A stretch of DNA of 64,000 nucleotides, from NCBI GenBank assembly GCA_037176705.1, contig CM073896.1:25804708-25868707 (forward strand), written 5' to 3'. Positions within the stretch are counted from its first letter, which is position 1. Each line of letters starts with the position of its first letter. Below are positions 22,244 to 34,190 of this stretch, piece after piece. The stretch is from Molossus alvarezi (lineage: Eukaryota; Chordata; Mammalia; Chiroptera; Molossidae). Both the position numbers and the translations under genes were made by a program. The notes below the pieces were generated by a model that saw only the letters and a program-made list of their open reading frames with translations, was not told where the DNA came from and ran no database searches.

Positions 22244-23115
22244 TTTTTGCAGATGACATTATATTGTACATAGAAAACCCTAAAGACTCCATCAAAAATT
22301 TACTAGAGTTAATAAATGAATTTGGCAAAGTATCAGGATGCAAAATTAATGTCAAGAAATTGATGGCATTTTTATACACCAATGCTGAACTCACAGAAAG
22401 AGAAACTAAAAAAAAAAAAGAAACAACAAAAAAAAACAATCCCATTTACCATCACAGCAAAAAAATTAAGGTACCTAGAAATAAACTTAACCAAAGAAAT
22501 AAAGGACCTCTTCACAGAAAACTACAGGTCACTGAAAAAAGAAATAGAGGGAAATATAAAAAAGTGGAAGCACATACCTTGTTCATGGATTGAAAGAATT
22601 AACATCATTAAAATGTCCATACTACCCAAAACAATCTATAGATTCAATGCAATCCTCATCAAATACCAATGATATACTTCACAGAGCTAGAGCAAACACT
22701 CCAAAAGTTTATATGGAACCAAAAAAGAGCCCAAGTAGCCACAACAATCTTGAAAAAAAACAACAACAACAAAGTAAAAGGGATCACATTACCAGATCTC
22801 AGGTTATACTACAAAGTCACTGTAATCAAAACAGCCTGGTACTGGCACAAGATCAAGCAGATAGATCAATGGAACAGAACAGAGAACCCAGAAATGGACC
22901 CAAGACAATATGCTGAATTAATATTTGACAAAGTTTGCAAGAACATACAGTGGAGTCAAGACAGTCTCTTCAATAAATGGTGTTGGGAAAATTGGACAGC
23001 TAGTTGCAAAAAAATGAAGCTAGACCACCAAACTTACACCATACACAAGAATAAACTCAAAATAGATAAAAGACTTCAATGTAACTCATGAATCCATAAA
23101 AATTCTAGAAGAAAA
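22244..23115 (+). mobile_element. Same L1 insertion: inverted 5' part
   Basis: The plus strand reads ORF2 from [15 protein letters not shown] to NSWIHKNSRRK-type shifted codons of ESIKILEEN. It stops at the codons that precede the start of the minus part in a normal L1. Opposite orientations with complementary coordinates are the product of twin priming during integration. Frameshifts (for example an A-run near 22410) make it non-coding. Confidence 0.88.
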
Positions 23116-23124
23116 TGCAGTCTT

Positions 23125-23875
23125 ATAGACAGCATATAGTTGAATCTTGCATTTTAATCTATTCTGATAATCTCTACCTTTTATTTGTGTATTGATCCCA
23201 TCAATATATATTGTAATATAAATATAATTTGATTTAGTTTGATTATTTTCTGTTTTTCCCCTAAGTTTATTGTTTCTTTTTCCTTTTTCTTATTTTTTCC
23301 TTTGGTTATTTGGATATTTTTAGATTTGTATTTATTTATCAATGAGTTTTTAGTTACATTTATTTGCATTAATATTTTAGTGTTTGCTCTAGGAATTACA
23401 CTCTGCATTGTTAACTCTCCACAGTACAGTTACAGTTAATATTGTAGAGCTTCACATAAAATGATAAAACCTTCCAATTTTGTAGGTCCATTTACCACCA
23501 CTCCATATGTCATGATACTGTGGTTGTTTGTCATATCTATGTACATTCTGAACCTCTCAACATAATGCTGTAAGTTCTGCTTAAAACAGTCTGGTGTATT
23601 TTAAAGAAATAAATATATTTTATCATTTTGCTAAGTATCTTCATTCATTACAAAAAATCTGAATTTCCATCAGCTGTTATTTTTCTTCAGCTGGAAACAT
23701 CATCTGGTAAAGAGCAGATATGCTGGCAAAAAATTTTCTTACTTTTCTTTTATCTGAAAATGTCTTCATCTGTCTTCATTTTGAAGAATATTTTCATTCC
23801 ATATATAGTGTTAAATTGACTGTTTACTGACCTCTATTATTTCTGATGAGAAGTCAGTGATGTATAAACAGCATA
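23125..23875 (-). mobile_element. Ancient L1M remnant, segment 4 (5' part of ORF2 and ORF1/ORF2 linker)
   Basis: It continues the antisense L1 with 'tagacagcatatagttgaat', a common antisense ORF2 block, and runs through AT-rich linker to 'tttctgatgagaagtcagtg', which resembles antisense ORF1. No frame is intact. The right edge is approximate. Confidence 0.5.
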
Positions 23876-23959
23876 TTTGATGGAGCTGAGTATCAGGCAC
23901 CAAGTTCAGAGAAACCACTGCAAGTCAAAAAGTATCAAAGGAGGAGACAGTGATTTATA

Positions 23960-24420
23960 AAAGTGAAGTAGGGAAGGGGAACTTCTAGAATGGAGGAGTA
24001 AAAACCTCCACAGACACACTTTATCAACTGGTGGAACTTATACACACAGAAAACAATCATTCAAAGTCACTTGAAATTGTCCAAAAGATAAGTCAAGAAA
24101 ATCTACTCCATCTTGGTAAGATTAGAGAGTCTGTGGCATTTGGGCTGCCCTTTCCCTCCATCCTCTGTGTTACTGGAGCTCTACTTCAGTGTGAATAGCC
24201 AAGAAGGCAGGACTCTCTTTTTCCCAGGTTTCTAGCCTGGGGCTATTGTTTCACCTTGAAGGAGCTGGCTGCTGGCCTTTCTTATCCTCTACTAACCCCG
24301 TTTTAGAGAAGCTCTAATTCCAGACAAGCGGGGCCGGCCTAGAGGACTGGGTCTCTCCCTATGCAGCCTCAGTTTACAGGGAAGAAGCTCTAGTCCAGGC
24401 GCAGCAGGCCATAGTGTGAG
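23960..24420 (+). mobile_element. Old L1 5'UTR-like segment
   Basis: The blocks 'tggaacttatacacacagaa' and 'acaatcattcaaagtcactt', followed by a GC-richer leader, resemble old L1 5'UTRs in sense orientation. It is followed directly by an L1 3' end in the same orientation, so it may be an internally deleted copy. Assignment is tentative. Confidence 0.4.
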
Positions 24421-25020
24421 AGAACTTGGGGAACCTCATTCACTCCTGGTGGTGTTCTAAAATAGTGCAGCTGCTTTGTAAAACATCTGGTAGTTCTCAA
24501 GAAGTTAAACAACAGTTACCATATGACTCAGCAATTGCACTATTGAATATATATCCCAGAGAAACAAAAACATACATCCACACAAAAACTTGTACATAAA
24601 TGTTCATAACATTATCTATAATAGCCAAAAAGTGGAAATAACCGAAATGCCTATCAATTAACGGATGGTTAAATAAAAGGTGGTATATCCATACAGTAGA
24701 ATGCTATTTGGCAATACAAATAAATGATGTATACTATATAGCGTGAATAAATATTGAAAATATGCTAAGTGAAAGAAAGCAGTCAGAAAGGCCAGATATT
24801 TTATGATTCTATTCATGTGAGATATCAAAAATTGCTTAATTTTTACTGACAGAAAGTAAATTACTGATTGCTTAGAACCAGCAGGTTTGGGGCTCCGGGA
24901 GAAATCAGGACTGACTACTAGTGTGTGGAGTTTCTTCCAAGGGAACCAAATGTCCAAAACTTAAATTGCAGTGATTACTGTGAATTAAATGAGAAAACAC
25001 TGAGTTGTGTTCTTTAAATG
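24421..25020 (+). mobile_element. Old L1 (L1M) ORF2 3' end and 3'UTR
   Basis: The sense blocks 'ccatatgactcagcaattgc', 'atagccaaaaagtggaaata' and 'gctaagtgaaagaaagcagt' are the ORF2 C-terminal region. The 3'UTR follows (cagaaagtaaattactgatt), ending near 'tgtgttctttaaatg'. The frame is degraded. Confidence 0.75.
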
Positions 25021-25917
25021 ATTAGTTGTATGGCTGACATTTTATATCCCAACCTTCAACACAGATTCAGTTTCAGAGAGAGACTACTATTTTTAGTACA
25101 AGGTAGCACATATTAATCAATTAGCACTTATTGAGTATATAATGGTGTCCAACCCTGTCTAAACAGTGTAAAGTATACAGTGAAATGTAGATGAAAACCA
25201 AAAGCTCATCCAGCTCTATGTTTTATCTACATGATTGCAAATATCCAGATGGTGAGAGCCACTTTTGAAAATATAAATGCTTAGATAAAAGCATTCTCCT
25301 TTTAATTTTCTCTCTCCATTATGTTCTCTGTCTGACAACATTTCACACTGACATCCAATTAACTGTGCTGCAAAGTCCCACTTGGTAAGCAAGAATGTTA
25401 ACTTCATTATGTTTTCATTACATTTTCAATAGTTTCCCTGCAATGAAAATTTAGTTTATAGTATGATCAAAGATGTTAACACACCACCTGTCCTATGTCA
25501 TAATACTTACCCTTTTTAATAGAACAAAGGTTACAATTGGAAAATTTTTAAACAATCAAGGGAAGATATGTATTATGTTACAGATTTTGAGACACTTTTT
25601 CTGAATATTTAGCTTTTTGCCCCTCTTCTCTTTTTGCTTTTATTTAGTTGTTTAGTGAGTTGATATTTTCATGACAACAGATACTATTTAAACCAATATT
25701 ATAGTGAAAAGATTTAACCTAAAGTTTCTTTTAAAACATGTAGAAAATATTGTAAAACTGCTTCGAAATATGCAAAAATCATTAAAATTTCTTAAACCCT
25801 CCATAGTAGGTTGGATATTTTAAATATATTGGTAATGTTATGTAATTAATTCAGTAAACATTAAAACCTACAGTATCTTTATATATATTTTAAGATCAAT
25901 TCAGTCTTTCTTTTAAC
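25021..25917. other. Unique AT-rich DNA, nothing recognised
   Basis: No coding, RNA or repeat signal was recognised. Confidence 0.5.
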
Positions 25918-26103
25918 TTTTTTTTTCTTTATTGATTTTAGAGAGATAGAAACATCAATGAGAGAACATTGATCGGCTGCTTCCCACATGCCCTCCACTG
26001 GGGATTTGGCCCACAACCTGGCATGTGCCCTGACCAGGGATTGAACCGGCAACCTCTTGGTACATGGGGGGGACACTCAACCACTGAGCCACACTGGCTG
26101 GGC
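25918..26103 (-). mobile_element. VES-type SINE
   Basis: On the minus strand it runs from 'agcccagccagtgtggctca' to an A-rich tail (plus-strand T-tract at 25918-25928). Both Pol III boxes are recognisable (gtggctcagtgg; the B-box region 'cggttcaatccct'). No convincing TSD was found. Confidence 0.88.
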
Positions 26104-27347
26104 TAGATCTATTTAGCCTTAAGATTCTCATTTACTATTACAGTTCTTTCTTACTGGAAGAAATGGTTTTAAACATAAACAATTTCTGAGTCTGGTATTT
26201 TAACGAGAAAATAATTTTTATTGTGGATAAACTAGAGGGGGATAATATCTCATCAGGTTATAGTAATAATTAGATTAGCTAATGCTTAAAAAAATGCCCT
26301 TAGCACAGTGTCTGGCACATAGTCCTCAATAAATGTTGGTTAGGATTTACTTTCTTCATATTTATTAACTGTCTACATGTTAGCAACGGTTGCTAATATT
26401 TATAAATGGCTGATAAAGTTGGGCTTCCTGGAGTTGCGTACACTCATGGAGTTGGCCCACGTCTGGCGTTTGTTTTAACACTCACCCTCTTCATACCTAT
26501 AACAGATATTAAAGATGCTTCTCAGCACTTGGACTTCACATATGTATCTAAATGTCAAGAGGTTGTATCAATATGCCCCTAGGTACTGTTAAAAGTAGCT
26601 ACTAACAATGGGTCTAATTTGACACACAAGACAAAAAGCACTTGCTTTAAGTTGTAAATAGACACTTTCAGGCAATGCAGCAAACTGAGGTGGCAGGGGA
26701 TTTGGTGATGGAAGCAATTCCATGATGTCACTAACATTTTCTTACCTGAAACTACTGCCACAGTTGTAGAAATCGGTCTGCTCAAAACATTCTTCCAATG
26801 ATCATTGTGGACCATTAAAAAAGTGAGTATTTTTCTTTTCTGTTTTACCTTTGTCCTAAGAGATCCAGAACCAAATATACTGATGCTTGAACTGAGAGTC
26901 AAGGTTGGAGAAAAGTAAACTAGACTAGAGAGGCTTCAGATTACCTTAATAACTGTTAAGTCTCTCTTGTTTTGCTCTGTGGAAAAAAAGATGGTTCTTC
27001 CTGCTGTCTACCCAAAAATATTTAACATCCAAAATGCTAGTTGAAAGTGGCTACTCCAACACCATCTATAATAAACCAAAAACTATATCTAGAGCCTTAA
27101 AAATCTAAAATATTAAGGCAAGTTGACTTTATTTTGTGTCTCTGTTTCAAGCGTGACTGAGTAGTTTCTGGGGCATAGGTTATCAGAGATGAAATCTGAT
27201 GAAAAATGTCAAAAACTTTATATTATTAACTTGATAAGCTGATATTATCTTTCCCAAAGTTTATAAATAAAAAATTATTTAAAAAGCATCTGAATGTGTG
27301 TGTGTGTGTAATTCAATCACAGGATTCATAAATAAAAATATTGCTTA
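26104..27347. other. Mostly unique DNA with a MIR/L2-like 3' end
   Basis: The stretch at 26285-26345 (cttagcacagtgtctggcac, then ctcaataaatgttggtta) matches the shared 3' end of MIR or L2 elements. The rest has no recognisable gene. A short (TG)n lies at 27295-27309. Confidence 0.5.
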
Positions 27348-27362
27348 AAGTTGTATATGTTG

Positions 27363-27576
27363 CTGGGCCAGTGTGGCTCAGTGGTTGAGGATTGACCCAT
27401 GCACCAAGAGGTTGCCAGTTTGATTTCTAGTCAGGTACTTGCCCAGGTTGGGGGCCCTATCTCCAGTGGAGCGCATAGAAGAGGTGGCCAATTGATGTTT
27501 TCTCTCATCAATGTTTCTCTCTCTCTCTCTCCCTCTGCCTTCTTCTCTCCCTAAAATCAATAAAGAAAAAAAAATG
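27363..27576 (+). mobile_element. VES-type SINE
   Basis: The head is ctgggccagtgtggctcagt, followed by the body, a CT-rich run and the tail 'aaaatcaataaagaaaaaaa'. A 15-bp TSD, aagttgtatatgttg at 27348-27362 and aagtggtatatgttg at 27577-27591, differs at one base. Confidence 0.93.
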
Positions 27577-27591
27577 AAGTGGTATATGTTG

Positions 27592-28799
27592 AATGATTTA
27601 ATTCCTACCTCTGTCCCTGTCCATCCTTTCTTTCTCATCATCTTATCTTTGTATTCTATAACTACTTTAAATATTTTCTTGGATACATTTTTCAAACTAT
27701 TTATGTTAACACAGAAAATATGAAAGTGGTTTCTATTTCCCCCTGATTTCACACAACTGGTTACTTATTATATAATTTCACCAAAGAATGGATTCAGAAC
27801 ATCTCTTTTCCTATAGGAACAATTAGAAATATCCTAGTTCTTCCTTTTAAAAAAAATAATTGTCACAGGTGAAGCAAAAACTAGAATACTAGACATCCTA
27901 TCAAAAATGAATTCCAGTACACCTCCTGTTGTAACTGTGATGTGTAAAAAGCTTAGAAATCACCACTTTCTTCTTAAAACAAGAAAAAAGGTGGACAATC
28001 TGAAAATTAATGATCTTCTTGGATCATTCAGAGGACTGATGTCACAGGGTACATTGCCACCCACAGTCTAGAATCACAGCAGATACAGAGAAACAAGCCA
28101 CGGTAGCTGGCCTGAAGCAGACGCCTCTGGAGCCACAGACTGGTAGAGACACTTCAGTGATTTTCACAAATTGTTGGGGGCTTAGTATGGACTGACTCAA
28201 GAGTGATAAACTCCTGATGTCAAGTCTTAGAGGAAAACCAATACTTTCATTGGCTTTAACTCGAGAAACCCTACCAGCTTCCCACAATGAAGAGTCAAGA
28301 AAAAGCCACTGAATTTCAGACAGAATAAGAGAAAAGTTACCATTTGGGTATGCCCAGCGAGTTCACAAAAACAAAGGACACCTTCCAAGAAACAAACTTT
28401 ACCATAGACTTAAACAAAGGAAAGAAGTGCAATAATCTAATTCTAGCCCTTATACCCTTCCTGCCTCCCCTAAGAAAGTGAAGGGTCAAGTCAAATAACA
28501 ATTGTGTGTACATAGACTCACTAAGATCCTGAGATTGAATCACAAGATTACAAAATGCTTCTCCTCTCCCAGTTTTACAACCATACCATACCATCAAGGC
28601 TCCAGTGTAACAATGGGTTACAGATGGAAAGGCTACAAGAAAGAGTATCAATTTAAGAAAGAGTTCCAATGAAATCACTACCCCTAAAAATATAATCATA
28701 GGTGAGACAAAAACAAAAGCACCAGACGAAGCCTCTGTCATCTACAACTGCAGAAAATATTATACAGGCCCAGCTCCTTGCCAGATTAACATAAAATCT
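27592..28799. other. No gene seen; right part may be old L1 5'UTR
   Basis: The 134-codon minus-strand frame at 28337-28741 has no recognisable domain. It lies just upstream of L1 ORF1-like sequence in an element running the other way, so I treat it as chance. Confidence 0.4.
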
Positions 28800-29790
28800 T
28801 ATACCTGATGTCTATTTATCTCAGTTCCTTTCACCCAATACAGCGTATCTAATTTATTTTTAATAAAGAGTCAAACAATATAAGTACAAAAACTACACTC
28901 AGGCATATTATATTCAAATTATAGAAACCAAGACAAAGAAAACCTTGTAAGAAGCAAGAAGAATAAAACACCTTACCAATAGAGGGACAAGAAGAACTTT
29001 AGTATACTTTTCATCAACAAGGAAAACTTAGAGTGAAATATTTAAAGTAGGGATGAAAAAACAAAAACACACCACCAAGTTTGAATCCATATACAGTGGA
29101 GTTATCCTTCAAAAGTAAAAGAAATAAACTTTCAAATAGACAAAAATTGAAGCAAGTCATTATCAGCACACCTGCTCTGCAAAAGGTTAAAAGTTCTTCA
29201 AGAAAATTATATAGTTCAGAAACATGTTTCTACATAAAAGAAAGAGTAAATGAAGGTAGAAATTAAAGCTTTAATTTTCTTATTCTTAATTGATTTAAAA
29301 TTTTTAAAGTAATATTTTTTTCAAAGTAATATTAGCAAAAATGTTTTGAGTGGTTTTAGCATAGGACTATGTGAAATAAATGACAGTGATATTATAAGAG
29401 ATGAAAGGGAGAAATTGAGGATAATACTTATTTACAAGTACCCGCAGTACCCATGAACCATTACAATGTTATTTTAAAGTGGACTTAAATTAGTTGAAAA
29501 TGTATATTGCAAACTGTATACATTACATAATTCCAAATATATGACATTGTGAAAAAGGCAAAGCTATAGAGACAGTAAAAATGTCAATGGTACCTAGGGG
29601 TTGGGAGTGGGATAAATAGTTGAAACATGAGAAAAAAAGCTTTCGAGGAGTGAGAATATTTTTCATGACACTATAATTATGGCACATGAGATAGTTTTCA
29701 AAATCCATAGAACTATACACTGGATATAAACAAGCCAGGACTAAATGGTGACAACCCAATATTGACCCCTCCTGATGATTCTGATTCAAA
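28800..29790 (+). mobile_element. Old L1M fragments (ORF1 C-terminal region and 3' end)
   Basis: About 28960-29260 has sense ORF1-like blocks (agagtgaaatatttaaagta; gttatccttcaaaagtaaaa; cacacctgctctgcaaaagg). About 29520-29790 has the 3' end ('aaggcaaagctatagagaca'; 'caaaatccatagaactatac'). The frames are destroyed. Confidence 0.6.
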
Positions 29791-30769
29791 GCCTACAGCT
29801 TAAGAAAGTTCAGTAGAATGAAAGCTTACATGATAAGGTCAACTATAGTGGACATGTAGCCAGGGTGTGTTCTGAGCAGTCTTCATTCTTGTTGAATTTT
29901 ATATCATGGTGATGAGCATTTTCCCCTCTTTATAAGACATGGTTTTATTATTTCCAGAAGCATGGATTGCTCTGTCTAATTACTGTCAGAAGAAGGACTG
30001 TAGATCATTGATTATAAAACTAATCATGATTTTTGGCAGCCATTCCCCAAATTTTGACTGCTTTATGGCTAATAATCTTTATATTTATAGAGCAAACAAA
30101 AGAATAAAAAAGCACAGTAGGCTGGGACAAAGAACTATATGCACTTGATTGACCCTTGAGGATGTAACTCTAACAGTATAACAAATGGATCTCATTATAA
30201 TAATAATCATAGAATGTGCAATTAAAAATTGGAAAATGGCTAAAGAAATATATAGCCCAAGAACTGACAAATAACAATCAATTTAAATCCCCAACACAAG
30301 TGCGTTGTTGAACAGAATTTAAGGCCTCGGGCCAAAAGGAAGGAGCTTTAGAGGCTCTGCAGGGAAACGCAGTGCCATTGATTTGCAACCTACCGTGGTG
30401 CGTGATGTGACCTAATATCTGATTTTACAAATTAGGGAACTGTACAGATCATCTGTGTGTTGCCTAAAAGTCACAAATCTAGTAGAATCCCCTTTCTACA
30501 GAATCTAGTCGTTGCTATTTAAGGTTCAGCTGACAAATATTGAGGGCTAAGTTATCTGAAGCTTTTAAATACATTGATTCATATCCAAGGTTAGGGTCCA
30601 CTTTGTATTTAAATATTTCAGTCTATGTATAAGTTGAATGCACGAGTCTGATATCCTCAAGTGGTCCAGATTGTTTTTTGGTTTCTCCAAATGTTGGAGG
30701 GCATGTCCCTGTTCAGTGTCTCTTCATAAAGCTCAGAAATGAGAAGTAAGAAGGAATGGACATTTCTTT
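29791..30769. other. Unique DNA, nothing recognised
   Basis: No reading frame or repeat family was recognised. Confidence 0.5.
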
Positions 30770-30995
30770 AACAGCTACATGGCTCTGGTAGTAGGCTAGG
30801 AACTCCACATATATCTCATATATCTCTCACAAAACACCTAGAGAATAGTGGCATTATTCCCCCCTTTGAAGATTAAAAACAACAACAACTAAGGTTCATA
30901 AGTTTAAGTTACTTGCACAAAGCCTTACAGATCAAAAATGTCAAAACTGGATTGGGACTCAGGTTAGTGCTGTTTTTACTTTATCCTATTGCCTC
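30770..30995 (+). mobile_element. MIR SINE
   Basis: The blocks run in MIR order: 'aggctaggaactccacatat', 'tattcccccctttgaagatt', 'taagttacttgcacaaagcc', 'aaaactggattgggactcag'. The core is recognisable despite high divergence. Confidence 0.7.
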
Positions 30996-33689
30996 CCTGG
31001 CAATGAGCATAGAAACTTTACTGATTGTTCTTACATATGATATAAGGAGGTGAAAGTTGAATACTGAGCTTGCTGCTTTCAACATAGTGCATATTAATAA
31101 ATAGGAGCAGGTTTGGGAAAATGAAAGAAGAAAATGCCCATGAAAGAAGGGCATAGTTGTAAAGAATTGAACACTTTCATAGCTCTATAAAACTAAGATA
31201 AATAAAATATATAAAAGCATTATCTTTATTCTTAAGAGATACCAGTTCAGAAACAACAAAGAGCTCATACTGTCCATCATAGTTTTGGAAGAATCAGTGG
31301 TATTAATATTGATTTTTCAAATAAAAGAACATTTAATTCACTTTGAATCTGAAATCTCTAGGTAGTGCAAAGAATTCTGAAATATGAAGCTTTGATGATC
31401 TTGAAATTGAAAATATTATATGCATTTTTTGTATAACACCATCACTTGAGTAATAGTAGTAGAGATGGAATAAAAAATGTGTAATTCTTTGTCTTATTAC
31501 TAAGTTGTGAAATGAGACTTCTATTGTGCAAATACATGTCAATTTGTTATACAAGAAAGAAAGGAAGACGTTCGTTTGGCTACTGATTTACATGGTGTGT
31601 AACCATTACCTAAAGAGCAGGATAAGATGTGAGAAATATCTGCTGCTTCATCTCACAACTTTGCAACTGATGATTATATTGTATATTAAGTATTGGGTTA
31701 AACAGAACTACATACCAGTTTTTGCTTAATTACTGAATATGTGTTTATCAGAAAAGCTTAATATCTGCCTGTTTACCACCTTGGTAGTATGTTAAATAAA
31801 GTAAGAACTTCAGATAAACCACTTAGGCTCACTTTTCTCTTGATATTTTCTTTGGAAATATATATTGGGTCTATTTTTCAATCTTTCTGTATCCACTATC
31901 TCCTTTTCTAAATAGTTGGTAGCTTTTAGATTTATCTTTATAATTAGTCTATTCTCACCTCTCCGGGATTCCTTCTAGAAAGTCCTTGGTTGAAATTCTC
32001 TTTTATTCTTGGTTTCTATCTATGTAAAATGGAATAAAATATTTCCTCCTTAAGTTTAATGTTTAGATGAAAAACAATAACTTTGGAACATAGTGCTCAA
32101 AATGACTTCCCAGTATAAGAAGCTGGAGAGAACGGATCATGTTTTATTTATTCTTTAGCTCAATATTTGTCTTCAGAAGTTGCTAAATGAATGTTCGTTG
32201 AATAGAAACAGATACAGGTTGAAAATTTAAAAAGAAACAAATGTCTTGCCCTTCTGGACTTCATAGTAAAGAATATAAAAGAGATACACGCAATCAAATA
32301 ACTTCAAAACAAATATACAAACAATGTAATAGTATATTAAAGTGCTATAAACATAAATATATAGAGGATTATAATAAATCACTTTTGCGATATTGCTTCA
32401 CTTGGATTCTCCTATACATCAATGCATGTGGAATGGTGAGGGGTCCTCCAGGGATCTGTATATGCTCATGAAACTGTGATATTCTTAAAAAGTCAAGAGC
32501 TATCAGTAATAAGTGATCCTGTGTGTATTTTCAGATTCTATGTAGGGGGGTTGTTTAAAGCCCACCCAGGCTCTCCCCTGCCCATGTACACCCCCCCCCA
32601 TAATTCCTGAAGTCCTCACAGATTAATTTACTGAGAAAGCCATGTGCATCAATCATATTTTTCCCAAAATGAAATTAGGTAACATGTTGAGGAAGCTGGG
32701 ATAAGAAGGAATAAGTGCTCTCTTATTTGATGGCCTTTCTCTAAACACAGGCAGAGAAATATGCTAAACATAGAAGACTCACTCTTTGTAGTAAACACCC
32801 TCCCTGAATTTCTCACGATCTTTATAGAGGACACGCAATGGGGCCTCCTTAAAACATAAACTAGCACATCCTTTTCTTTAGGGCTAGGGCATAAAACCTT
32901 TCAGGGTTGGGGGAGAATGAGCTTTAAAAACCTTTTCCTCCTGTGCTTTTTTATACATTGCCCTTTCTGAAATCATTGTCGTGAGGTGGTAGGACTTGAA
33001 CGTGGTAAGATGTTGACTTTCAGGTGTTTAAGTTCTAGAAAATACCAAAAGAAGAACACAACCCAGGGAAAAGAGAGAGATAAAAATTGTTGTAATGTTA
33101 AATATGGTTCTAGGCTTTGAATAAGAAAGACGAGCAGAGTGATTCAGAACTGTAATCCTGTTAGGGATACGAAATGTACATTTTCCGCTGTCTCTCTGCC
33201 ATTTTGGTTCCACATATCGTAGTGAGGATATTAGGCTTGATGGGGAAACTGTGGCAGTGATAAGAAAAGCTAACAGGTTACTTGTATCACTACACTTAGA
33301 ATCATCTCCACAAGCTTATAAAGTGACCAGAGATAACTATCAAACTTGGGAGTCTCTGCGCTCCCAGACCTCACTTGCCAAGACAGAGAAGGTATACTCA
33401 GCCTCTCGGAAGGACAGAAACAACAGTGTAAGCCACAGTGATGAAAGGTGGCAGGAACGGTTCCAGATATAAGACCTCCACAAACCAATTTGCCACCTTG
33501 ATAAATTCCACTGGTTTTTTAAATGCAGTGTTTACCACCTGGTGGTGGAAAGTGGGAGTGGGTTATTCTACAGTGATTCACCATTGTGATTCCTGGTTTT
33601 TTCTTTCTTCTCATACTATACCCATCCCATAGCATTAGTCAGATAAGGTGTCAGAGGAACAGAAGAAAATAAAAGGAAACATATTAAGG
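30996..33689. other. Unique DNA, nothing recognised
   Basis: Short frames only. A C-run (32589-32598) is the one low-complexity spot. Confidence 0.5.
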
Positions 33690-33885
33690 ACTTGATTTAT
33701 ATATGTCACAATGCATATATTATTTTCTGTAATCTTTACCACAAACATGCAAGATTTATTATAATCATTCCCATTTTATGGAATAGAGAATTGAGACTCA
33801 GGGATAAGACATAATTTGGTATTTTAGCTGACTCAATCACAGTTCAAAAGCTGGAGTCTGACTTCAGAGGTTGTGAATTTTTTTT
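33690..33885 (+). mobile_element. MIR SINE
   Basis: MIR order is 'cattcccattttatggaata', 'gagaattgagactcaggg', then 'gctggagtctgacttcagag'. Ends are approximate. Confidence 0.6.
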
Positions 33886-34190
33886 GCTGCTCTCTGAGAG
33901 ACTCAATATACTTCAGCATTGCAGGGAGCACGATTTTCAAGGTCCAAACTCTAAATAAGTATAATCTGAGGTACTTTATCATGATTTATGTTGCTGTATG
34001 CGGTTACCAAGTCCTCCTAGTTTCATTGGCAACGTGGTGTCTCTTTTAGGCCCAAATCGTCTAAATGTAAGGATGTTCTCCTGCCTTGTTTTCAGTGGGC
34101 GTTCTCATTTGAAACCCATACGTTCCCTATCAGGGCTGTTTTTCTAACTTTCTCAGTTTAAATAATCACAGATTGAAACCTAATCCTGTG

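Noticed and set aside
28337..28741. 134-codon minus-strand open frame
   Set aside because: No domain, no homologue recognised, and it lies beside an old L1 running the other way. A chance frame is more likely.
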